From an uncultured Eubacteriales bacterium (GTDB lineage Bacteria; Bacillota; Clostridia; Oscillospirales; Oscillospiraceae): 6,330 bases of DNA. The stretch is taken from contig CABRZO010000144.1 of the NCBI GenBank assembly GCA_902475455.1, positions 1-6,330 of the forward strand. Reading direction: 5' to 3'. Numbering within the stretch: the first letter of the stretch is position 1; every line of letters starts with the position of its first letter. Below the pieces are notes generated by a model, which was not told where the DNA came from, ran no database searches, and saw only the letters and a list, made by a program, of their open reading frames with translations. Made by a program: the position numbers and the translations under genes. Below are positions 1 through 5,752 of the stretch, piece after piece.

Positions 1-20
1 CCCTGTCCTGCATGAGAAGA

Positions 21-53
21 GTCATTTCCGAGGCGCATGTCCCCGGAAATGAC
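21..53. repeat. Inverted repeat, 10-bp perfect arms
   Basis: GTCATTTCCG at 21-30 is matched perfectly by CGGAAATGAC at 44-53, leaving a 13-nt loop. There is no T-tract on either side, so it is not a typical intrinsic terminator. It lies beyond the terminator of the methionine operon and beside a second palindrome at 68-91, with a short CGAA-A-TTCG inverted repeat between them at 53-61. It could be part of a dispersed intergenic repeat, or an RNA hairpin belonging to a neighbouring gene outside the window. The arms are plain in the sequence; the function is unknown. Confidence 0.6.
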
Positions 54-67
54 GAAATTCGATTTTG

Positions 68-91
68 TTCCGTCCTCTGCAGAGGACGGAA
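68..91. repeat. Perfect 24-bp palindrome
   Basis: TTCCGTCCTCTG (68-79) is followed directly by its exact reverse complement (80-91), with CTGCAG at the centre and no spacer. A 12-bp arm with no loop is unlikely by chance. It has no following T-tract, so it is a poor terminator. It might be a dimeric protein-binding site, a cruciform-forming site or a piece of an intergenic repeat. No gene is seen in positions 1-125. Confidence 0.6.
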
Positions 92-125
92 TTCTGTGAA
101 ACGATCTAAATCTATTGTTTTTCCA

Positions 126-170
126 CCGCAAAAAGCCGCCGTGTTTTGTAAACGCGGCGGCTTTTTGCGG
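126..170 (-). terminator. Intrinsic terminator of the methionine operon
   Basis: The arms 126-141 and 155-170 are perfectly complementary over 16 bp, and the stem can extend inward to a 3-nt loop at 147-149. Read on the minus strand, the GC-rich core GCCGCCG...CGGCGGC is followed by TTTTT, the classic rho-independent form. The A-tract on the other side makes it potentially bidirectional, so it could also stop plus-strand transcription entering from the left. The outer stem begins at the base next to the TAA stop (171-173) of the fusion gene, so there is no spacer. Confidence 0.93.
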
Positions 171-1949
171 TTACTGTGCAACCTTTCGGATTTCATCCAT
201 GATCCGGCAGATGAGGCCGGTGCGCTGGAATGGGGTCATCAGATAGAACCCGTCCACATAGGGGCTGATACGCCGGGCGATCTCCCCGGAGATGCGGATG
301 GCCAGTTCCTCCCCCTCCGCCCGGTCTTTGCCCTCATAGAGCTGGGTGATCTGGGGATCCACATTGATACCGTTGATCTCACTGTCCATAAACCGGGCGT
401 TGCGGGCGCTGACCACCGGGATGATGCCGCCCAACAAATAAGCCCCCGGGAGCTCTGTACGGGCCCGTTTCAGATTTTCAAAGCCTTCCGAGGTAAGGAC
501 AGGCTGGGTCAAAAAGCCTGTCATGCCCTTTTCCAGCTTCTCACGGGCCAGATTCAGCTGGACATCAAAATTCACGGCGTTCACATTCAGCGCCCCGAAC
601 ATGTGGAAAGGCTCCGGCAGCGCCTGCTCTCCCAGGGTGGAGACAAAGGCGGCCAGCTTACGGGAGTTGAACTGATAGACACTCTTCACCTCGTCTCGCT
701 CCGCTGTGGGCACCGGATCTCCGGTGACCAGCAGCACGTTGCGGATCCCTTCGGCGCACAGTCCCAGCAGCAGGGCCTTAGTGGCGTTGAGGTTCCGGTC
801 CCGGCAGGTCATATGGGGCAGGGCGTCCAGCCCCAGCTCCCGGCGCACCTTGCAGGCCAGCAGACTGGAGTCCATCCGGGCCCGGGCGATAGGACAATCG
901 GCAATGGTCAGAATGTCCACCCCAGCCCGCTGGAGCTCCTCCGCTCCCGCCATAAACCGGTCCAGGGTGGCGTCGGCGGGCGGGTCCAGCTCCACCGCAA
1001 AGACCCGCTCCCCCCGCTGGAGCTTGTCCCAGAAGGGGCTCCGGGGCAGCCGGGCTTTGTCCGGCTCCGGCTTGGTAGGCTCCACGGGCTGGGCCTGGCT
1101 GCTTTTCCCCTCCGAAAGGGCCTTGGCACACTGGGCAATATGAGCCGGGGTGGTGCCACAGCAGCCCCCCAGAATGGCAGCTCCCTCCCCTGCCATCTCA
1201 GCAATCTGGGCGGCGAAATAGGCCGGGTCGCCGTCGTAGAAGGTGCGGTTGTTCACCACAATGGGATAGCCGGCATTGGGCATCAGGGCCAGGGTCAGGC
1301 CGCTGTGATCCAGACCCCGGACCAGCTCCAGCATGTGCCGGGCCCCGCAGACGCAGTTGAAGCCCACCGCATCCACCGCTTTGCACTGCTTCAGCTCCGC
1401 CAGCAGCTCTGAGGCGAAGCAGCCCTCCCGGGAGAAGCCGTCGGGCTGCACCGCGAAGGTGACGATGATATAGGCCTCCGGGTCCCGGGAGCGGATGTAC
1501 TCCGCCGCCTCTGATAAACCGGCGGCAGAGGCGTTGGTCTCGAACAGGAAGTGTTTCGCCCCCAGGGCCAGGAACCGGTCCGCCACCCAGCGGTATTCCT
1601 CCCGGAGTTTCTCCAGTGACTGGCAGGCGATGGGTCCGATGTCCGCAAAGACATAGGCACCATAGGGCGCGGCGGCCTCCGTGGCCAGCTGCCAGCCCGC
1701 CCGGACGGCCCGCTCCGCCAGCTCCTCATCTCCCTGGAGGGCGGGACGGTTCAGGGCAAAGGTGTTGGTCTTGATGGCCTGGGCGCCGGCCTCCAGATAT
1801 TCCCGATGAATTTCCGTGATCAGGTTGGGCTGGCTCAGATTGGCCAGCTCGCAGCCGCTGCCGGGGCAGTGGTTTTTCTGCGAAAAGTAGGTGCCCATAC
1901 CCCCGTCAAAGAGCAGAGGGCCCTGAGCAATACGCTGTCGGATGTTCAT
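171..1949 (-). CDS. Bifunctional homocysteine S-methyltransferase / methylenetetrahydrofolate reductase (YitJ type)
   Basis: This 592-aa cytosolic protein has two enzymes in one chain. Residues about 1-280 are a zinc-dependent homocysteine S-methyltransferase TIM barrel: FDGGMGT at 14-20, zinc ligand C199 in GFNCVCG, and C263/C264 in GGCCGTTP. A Pro-rich linker at about 281-303 leads to an FAD-dependent MTHFR barrel (about 304-592) with the catalytic-type glutamate E320 in FAVELDPP, HMTCRDRN at 379-386, LLVTGDP at 406-412, TQPV at 481-484 and GIIPVVS at 508-514. The reductase half turns 5,10-methylene-THF into 5-methyl-THF, the methyl donor for the MetH core encoded just upstream. The length and domain order match Bacillus YitJ (about 610 aa). 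There is no cobalamin or pterin module, so the N-terminal half must use a small donor such as S-methylmethionine or SAM, or play a supporting role; this is inferred. The ATG start overlaps the metH stop (ATGA), and AGGAGG (1960-1965) lies 10 nt upstream, so translation is probably coupled. Confidence 0.95.
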   Translation of the reverse strand: MNIRQRIAQGPLLFDGGMGTYFSQKNHCPGSGCELANLSQPNLITEIHREYLEAGAQAIKTNTFALNRPALQGDEELAERAVRAGWQLATEAAAPYGAYVFADIGPIACQSLEKLREEYRWVADRFLALGAKHFLFETNASAAGLSEAAEYIRSRDPEAYIIVTFAVQPDGFSREGCFASELLAELKQCKAVDAVGFNCVCGARHMLELVRGLDHSGLTLALMPNAGYPIVVNNRTFYDGDPAYFAAQIAEMAGEGAAILGGCCGTTPAHIAQCAKALSEGKSSQAQPVEPTKPEPDKARLPRSPFWDKLQRGERVFAVELDPPADATLDRFMAGAEELQRAGVDILTIADCPIARARMDSSLLACKVRRELGLDALPHMTCRDRNLNATKALLLGLCAEGIRNVLLVTGDPVPTAERDEVKSVYQFNSRKLAAFVSTLGEQALPEPFHMFGALNVNAVNFDVQLNLAREKLEKGMTGFLTQPVLTSEGFENLKRARTELPGAYLLGGIIPVVSARNARFMDSEINGINVDPQITQLYEGKDRAEGEELAIRISGEIARRISPYVDGFYLMTPFQRTGLICRIMDEIRKVAQ

Positions 1950-4288
1950 GATCCCAGCACCTCCTTGGCAATGTCCGCCGAGGCCTTGGCATCCTTGGCG
2001 TAAAAGTCCGCGCCGATCTCCTCGGCATATTCCGGCGTCAGCACCGCGCCCCCCACCATGATTTTACAGGGGTGGCCGGCTTCCCGCAGGGCGGCGATGG
2101 TCCGGCGCATGGAGTCCACGGTGGTGGTCATCAGGGCTGAGAGACCCACCAGATGGATGTCCTCTTGGATGGCGGCCTCCACCACCTTCTGCACCGGCAC
2201 ATCCCGGCCCAAATCCAGCACCTGGTAGCCGTAGTTCTCCAGCACCACCCGGACGATGTTCTTGCCGATGTCGTGGATATCCCCTTCCACAGTGGCCAGC
2301 AGGATCTTGCCCTTGGACACGCTCTGGCCACCTCGGCCGGCGATGCGCTGCTTGATCAGGTCAAAGCCGGCGCAGGCGGCGTTGGCGGCGTTGATGAGCT
2401 GGGGCAGGAAGATGATCTGCTTTTCATACTGCTCCCCCACCACATCCAGGGCGGGGATCAGTTTCTGGTTGATGACCTCCATCTCGGTCATGGTCTCCAG
2501 CAGGTGCTCCGTCAGCTGGGCGGTCTCCTGCTTGAGGCCCTTCAAGACGGCGTTCTCAATGGTCATCTCCGCCGGGGCCGTGGGCGTGGCCGGCGCTTCC
2601 GTCCGCTGGGCAAACCGATCAATATAGGCCCCGCAGTCCCGGTCCTCTCCGGAGATGGCCCGGAAGGCCGCCACTGCGTCCATGATCTCCCGCTGGTTGG
2701 GGTTGACGATGGGCAGATCCAGGCCGCAGGCCATGGCCTGGGTCAGGAAACTGACGGTGACATGACTCCGGGCGGGCAGACCGAAGGAAATATTGCTGAC
2801 CCCCAGCACGCAGTGAAGTCCCATCCACTCGTGGACCATCCGCACCGCCTTCAGGGTTTCCTGGGCCTGGTCCTGCTGGGCGGAGACGGTGAGGGTGAGG
2901 CAGTCGATGAACACATCCCGCTTGGGGATGCCGTAGCTCAGGGCAGTCTGGACGATGCGCCGGGCCAGCTCGATGCGCTCTTCGGCGGTCTGGGGGATGC
3001 CCTCTTTGTCCATGGTGAGCCCCACCACGGCGGCGCCATACTTGCGCACCAAGGGCAGAATCCGATGCATGGTCTCCGGCTCGGCATTCACCGAGTTGAC
3101 GATGGCCTTGCCGTGGCAGGCCCGAAGTCCCGCCTCAATGGCCGCCGGGTCCGAGGAGTCGATCTGCAGGGGCAGGTCCACCACGCTCTGGACCGCCCGG
3201 ACCACCTGGTCCATGAGCTCCGGCTCATCCAGTCCAGGCAGACCCACGTTGATGTCCAGAATATCGGCGCCGGCCTCCGCCTGCTCGATGGCCCGCTCCA
3301 TGATATAGTTGAAATCCCGCTCCCGCAGGGCCTGCTGGAAGCGCTTCTTGCCGGTGGGGTTGATGCGCTCACCGATGACCCGGACCCCGGCAAACTCCGT
3401 CATATGGCCAGCGGAGCACACGCCCTGCCGCAGAGACGGGCGCTGATCCTCCCCCGCCGGGGGCAGCTGGGCCAGTGCCCGGATAAACTCCGGGGTGGTG
3501 CCGCAGCAGCCCCCCAGGATGGACACCCCCAATTCGGTGAAGGCCTTCATCTGCTGGGCAAATTCTTCCGCATCCATATCATAGGCCCCGGTGGCCGGGT
3601 CGGGCAGTCCCGCGTTGGGTTTGACGATGATGGGCTTGCTGGTCCAGGAGCGCATCTCCTGGATCAGGGGCAGAATCTCCGCCGGGCCCAGGGAGCAGTT
3701 GATGCCCATGGCAGACACCCCCAGCCCATCCAGTGTGCAGGCCATGCTGGCCACGGTGGTGCCGGTAAAGGTGCGGCCGGAGCGCTCAAAACTCATGGTG
3801 ACCCAAACGGGCAGTTTCTGTTTCATTTGCTCCCGGGCGGCCAACACTGCGGCCCGGACCTCCCCCAGGTCGGTCATGGTCTCAAAGACCACCAGGTCCA
3901 CCCCGGCAGCCTCGCCCGCCCGGACCATCTGGCCGTAAATCTGATAGGCCTCCTCAAAGGACAGGGTGCCCAGCGGCTCCAGAAGCTCCCCGATGGGGCC
4001 CACGTCCAGGGCCACTTTGGCCTGATCCCCGGCAGCCCGACGGGCGGCGGCGACATTGGCGGCGATGACCTCCTCCACGGTGTGGCCGGTGCCCACCAGT
4101 TTATGGGCGTTGGCCCCAAAGGTGTTGGCGTAGATGACTTTACTGCCCGCCTCCACATAGGCGCGCTGGATTTTTTCCACGATCTCCGGGTGCTCCATCC
4201 CGAAGATCTCGGGGCGCTCCCCCAAACCCAGGCCCGCGGCCTGGAGCATGGTGCCCATGGCACCGTCTAATATGGTCAGTTCAGCCAT
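1946..4288 (-). CDS. metH: Cobalamin-dependent methionine synthase, core modules without reactivation domain
   Basis: It transfers the methyl group of 5-methyl-THF via methylcobalamin to homocysteine, giving methionine and THF. The 780-aa chain holds three modules. The zinc homocysteine barrel spans about 1-275 (LDGAMGT at 7-13; ligands C198 in GINCSLGP and C261/C262 in GGCCGTTP). The pterin-binding barrel spans about 300-560 (VIGERINPTG at 304-313, DINVGLPG at 345-352). After a Pro/Ala-rich linker near 564-574 comes the cobalamin module: a helical cap (about 575-655) and a Rossmann domain (about 657-780) with EGDIHDIGKN, where H672 of the DxHxxG motif is the expected lower axial cobalt ligand. 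E. coli MetH is about 1227 aa; the missing C-terminal part is the SAM-binding reactivation domain, supplied here by the preceding gene, as known for Thermotoga TM0268/TM0269. I chose ATG 4288 because AGGAGG at 4301-4306 lies 12 nt upstream and the protein then begins MAELTILDGAMG. An in-frame start at 4345 would lie upstream of that site and add 19 atypical residues. It overlaps the upstream gene by 8 bases and the downstream gene by 4. Confidence 0.96.
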   Translation of the reverse strand: MAELTILDGAMGTMLQAAGLGLGERPEIFGMEHPEIVEKIQRAYVEAGSKVIYANTFGANAHKLVGTGHTVEEVIAANVAAARRAAGDQAKVALDVGPIGELLEPLGTLSFEEAYQIYGQMVRAGEAAGVDLVVFETMTDLGEVRAAVLAAREQMKQKLPVWVTMSFERSGRTFTGTTVASMACTLDGLGVSAMGINCSLGPAEILPLIQEMRSWTSKPIIVKPNAGLPDPATGAYDMDAEEFAQQMKAFTELGVSILGGCCGTTPEFIRALAQLPPAGEDQRPSLRQGVCSAGHMTEFAGVRVIGERINPTGKKRFQQALRERDFNYIMERAIEQAEAGADILDINVGLPGLDEPELMDQVVRAVQSVVDLPLQIDSSDPAAIEAGLRACHGKAIVNSVNAEPETMHRILPLVRKYGAAVVGLTMDKEGIPQTAEERIELARRIVQTALSYGIPKRDVFIDCLTLTVSAQQDQAQETLKAVRMVHEWMGLHCVLGVSNISFGLPARSHVTVSFLTQAMACGLDLPIVNPNQREIMDAVAAFRAISGEDRDCGAYIDRFAQRTEAPATPTAPAEMTIENAVLKGLKQETAQLTEHLLETMTEMEVINQKLIPALDVVGEQYEKQIIFLPQLINAANAACAGFDLIKQRIAGRGGQSVSKGKILLATVEGDIHDIGKNIVRVVLENYGYQVLDLGRDVPVQKVVEAAIQEDIHLVGLSALMTTTVDSMRRTIAALREAGHPCKIMVGGAVLTPEYAEEIGADFYAKDAKASADIAKEVLGS

Positions 4289-4946
4289 GACAGCTGATAC
4301 CCTCCTTTCGATAGGGACAGGTTCGGAACATGCTGCACACCTCACAGCCCCGCTTCCGCAGGGGCTGGGGCCGGTCGGAAATGCCTAAAATGGCGGTCAC
4401 CGACTTCCGGGGCACCATGATGTAATTGGGACTCACGGTGAGCCCGATGCGCCGGACGGTGTCCAGTGCCGCACAAAGCCTGGGCTGAGTGTTCAGAGGC
4501 AAATCCCCATAGCCCGGGCTGAACCGGTCTGAGAGGTAGCGCCCCTCCCCTTTGAGCTGGTCCCGCAGATCAAACTCAAAGTGGTCGCAGACATTTTCCA
4601 CCGCCGTGCTGGCGCAGGCGTCCATGATGACCGCATCCGCCATGTCGGTGACCTCGCTTCGCATCAGCAGCTGTTCTACCCGAGGCCCCAGGGTCACCGC
4701 CATCAGCACCGCCTCCTGACAATCGGATAATAGCCGGCGCATATCCTCCCCCTCCAGGGGCAGCCCCGGGATTTCCCCGTTCTCCAGCTTCAGCCGGCGG
4801 TAGACCAGCCGGGGCTGGGCGGCCTCCGTCACCAGGTCCATACAGCGGCGGATCTGGCTCTCCATCTCCGGGGGGATGTCCTGGCCTCGGTGGCCCAGGT
4901 ACATCAGGATCTCATTGAAATTCAATTCAGTCAACCGGGCTTCCAC
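4281..4946 (-). CDS. Stand-alone methionine synthase reactivation protein (B12-dependent MetH activation domain)
   Basis: This 221-aa protein corresponds to the C-terminal module of full-length MetH. That module binds SAM and re-methylates cob(II)alamin after accidental oxidation, using an electron from a reductant. The family's SAM-binding signature RxxxGY is seen at R141-Y146, in RFSPGYGDLPL, and the conserved SPNYIMVPRKSVTAILGIS stretch is at 172-190. The C-terminus carries four cysteines, C201, C204, C210 and C219 (CX2CX5CX8C), which E. coli MetH does not need because flavodoxin feeds it electrons. Whether they bind a metal or Fe-S centre is open. The start is GTG at 4946, 8 nt after AGGAGG (4955-4960). 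The in-frame GTG at 4953-4955 overlaps the Shine-Dalgarno sequence itself and is unlikely to be used. It is the first gene of the operon and must act on the MetH core encoded next, with which it overlaps by 8 bases. Confidence 0.93.
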   Translation of the reverse strand: MEARLTELNFNEILMYLGHRGQDIPPEMESQIRRCMDLVTEAAQPRLVYRRLKLENGEIPGLPLEGEDMRRLLSDCQEAVLMAVTLGPRVEQLLMRSEVTDMADAVIMDACASTAVENVCDHFEFDLRDQLKGEGRYLSDRFSPGYGDLPLNTQPRLCAALDTVRRIGLTVSPNYIMVPRKSVTAILGISDRPQPLRKRGCEVCSMFRTCPYRKEGISCHG

Positions 4947-4954
4947 CGCTGTCA

Positions 4955-4960
4955 CCTCCT
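4955..4960 (-). promoter_or_regulatory. Ribosome-binding site deciding the GTG start of the reactivation gene
   Basis: On the minus strand AGGAGGTGACAGCGGTG contains two in-frame GTG codons. The first shares its G with the Shine-Dalgarno sequence, so it cannot be spaced properly. The second, at 4946, is 8 nt away, which is ideal. This sets the protein at 221 rather than 224 residues. Confidence 0.85.
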
Positions 4961-4973
4961 AAAAATTCTTTTT

Positions 4974-5002
4974 ATTATACTATGCTTCTGGGTAAATGGC
5001 AA
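4974..5002 (-). promoter_or_regulatory. Sigma-70-type promoter of the methionine operon
   Basis: On the minus strand TTGCCA (4997-5002, 5 of 6 to consensus) and TATAAT (4974-4979, 6 of 6) are 17 bp apart. Transcription should start near 4967, giving a leader of only about 20 nt before the GTG at 4946. That leaves no room for a SAM (S-box), T-box or cobalamin riboswitch, which often precede methionine genes in Firmicutes. Any control would have to act on the promoter itself; I see no clear operator palindrome. Confidence 0.85.
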
Positions 5003-5035
5003 CTAATCGCCCGAGACACTTCATAAATCGAAAGC

Positions 5036-5073
5036 AAAAAAGCGCAGCCCGCTTGATTCATAGCGGGCTGCGC
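5036..5073 (-). terminator. Intrinsic terminator of the hsp20 unit
   Basis: GCGCAGCCCGCT (5042-5053) pairs perfectly over 12 bp with 5062-5073 around an 8-nt loop. On the minus strand the stem is followed at once by six T residues (5036-5041). It lies about 36 bases after the hsp20 stop and about 34 bases before the -35 of the methionine operon, so the two units are insulated from each other. Confidence 0.95.
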
Positions 5074-5109
5074 CGGTGAGAATACTGCCGTTGGGGCAGC
5101 TTTGTCTGA

Positions 5110-5547
5110 TTATTCGATTGCAATATAGCTGCTCTCAGGGATGGCTCTGGGGGCCTCCTTGGGCACGGTGATCTGCAGGATACCATCCTCAAACTTGGCC
5201 TTCAGATCCTCAGGACGGACCTGCTCACCCACGTAGAAGCTGCGGCTCATCTGGCCGGCATAGCGCTCCTGGCGGATGTAGCGGCCCTGCTCATCCTTCC
5301 GGTCCCGGTCAAGGCCCTTGGCGGCCTGAACCGTCAGATAGCCGCCCTTCAGTTCCACCTTGACCTCATCCTTCTTGAAGCCGGGCAGGTCGATGTCCAC
5401 CAGATAGGAATCCTGGGTCTCCCGCACATCGGTCTTCATCAGGTTTCTGGCGTGCTTGCCGTAGAGGGCCCGGTCAATATCGGGCATCATACCGAAGCCA
5501 TTGAACATATCATCAAACAAACTCTCATGAAAGATACTGGGTAACAT
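5110..5547 (-). CDS. Small heat-shock protein, Hsp20/alpha-crystallin family
   Basis: This 145-aa ATP-independent chaperone should bind unfolding cytosolic proteins and hold them for refolding by DnaK/ClpB-type systems. The short N-terminal arm (about 1-36) is rich in Phe and Met (SIF, LFDDMFNGFGMM), as expected for the substrate-binding and oligomer-forming arm. The alpha-crystallin beta-sandwich follows at about 38-131, with the DLPGF turn at 53-57 and the closing DGILQITVPK at 121-130. The C-terminal extension ends in I142-A-I144, an IxI motif that docks into a neighbouring subunit. Length and layout are normal for bacterial Hsp20. The ATG at 5547 has AGGAGG (5556-5561) 8 nt upstream. It is a single-gene unit with its own terminator, and its promoter overlaps a CIRCE operator, so heat-shock control by HrcA is likely. 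The long untranslated leader suggests a second, RNA-level control. Confidence 0.96.
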   Translation of the reverse strand: MLPSIFHESLFDDMFNGFGMMPDIDRALYGKHARNLMKTDVRETQDSYLVDIDLPGFKKDEVKVELKGGYLTVQAAKGLDRDRKDEQGRYIRQERYAGQMSRSFYVGEQVRPEDLKAKFEDGILQITVPKEAPRAIPESSYIAIE

Positions 5548-5569
5548 AATTCATTCCTCCTATTCAAAT

Positions 5570-5705
5570 CTTGCAACTCGTAGCTGCGGTGGAGCATCCA
5601 ACGTGGTGGCGAGTTAAGTTACCCCAACCGGGAAGGACCCGGTTGTCTACTGTGGCCTTTTCATCGGGGCCTCCGGCTTTCCATGGGCCCTTCTCTTAAG
5701 GTTTA
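5570..5705 (-). ncRNA. Candidate structured RNA leader of hsp20
   Basis: The transcript should begin near 5704, so about 155 nt precede the hsp20 start. This stretch is GC-rich and rich in complementary segments, unlike the AT-rich DNA upstream of the promoter. Seen pairings on the minus strand: CAACCGGG (5645-5638) with CCCGGTTG (5632-5625), 8 bp around loop TCCTT; GGGCC (5690-5686) with GGCCC (5671-5667); TTAAG (5699-5695) with CTTAA (5618-5614); AACTCG (5615-5610) with CGAGTT (5580-5575), which competes with the previous helix; and TGGA (5600-5597) with TCCA (5593-5590). CCCC (5669-5666) could also reach GGGG (5625-5622) as a pseudoknot. The mixture of short helices and unpaired purine-rich joints resembles a conserved structured RNA. 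The raiA motif of Firmicutes is a possible match by size and style only. It could instead be a thermosensor-type leader. I infer RNA function; no family was confirmed. Confidence 0.55.
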
Positions 5706-5710
5706 ACTAT

Positions 5711-5738
5711 ATTATAGCCCCATTTTTAGCACTGTCAA
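5711..5738 (-). promoter_or_regulatory. Sigma-70-type promoter of hsp20
   Basis: On the minus strand TTGACA (5733-5738, full consensus) and TATAAT (5711-5716, full consensus) are separated by 16 bp. Such a strong housekeeping promoter fits a gene that is switched on by loss of a repressor. The -35 box lies inside the CIRCE element. The start point is expected near 5704. Confidence 0.92.
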
Positions 5739-5752
5739 GAGGAGAGTGCTAA
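5726..5752 (-). promoter_or_regulatory. CIRCE operator (HrcA-binding inverted repeat)
   Basis: On the minus strand the arms are TTAGCACTC (5752-5744) and CAGTGCTAA (5734-5726), with a 9-bp spacer. The known CIRCE consensus is TTAGCACTC-N9-GAGTGCTAA, so 17 of 18 arm bases match; the one change (G to C) is the innermost base of the right arm. The operator covers the -35 box, so bound HrcA would block RNA polymerase, and heat-inactivated HrcA would release it. The hrcA gene is not in this window. Confidence 0.93.

Noticed and set aside
12..1412. Long plus-strand reading frame of 466 codons
   Set aside because: It lies antisense to the clearly recognisable homocysteine methyltransferase/MTHFR gene, starts in the inverted-repeat region and shows low-complexity His/Gly/Gln-rich sequence, as expected for a shadow frame of GC-rich DNA.
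2153..4270. Plus-strand reading frame of 705 codons
   Set aside because: It is the exact antisense of metH with a His/Gly/Leu-rich composition and no recognisable domain. The minus strand carries all MetH motifs.
4289..4345. Upstream in-frame start for metH adding 19 residues
   Set aside because: It lies before the AGGAGG at 4301-4306, has no ribosome-binding site of its own and would add residues not typical of MetH, which normally begins shortly before LDGAMGT.
4947..5035. SAM, T-box or cobalamin riboswitch before the methionine operon
   Set aside because: No paired elements of these classes are visible, and only about 20 nt lie between the expected start point and the first codon.
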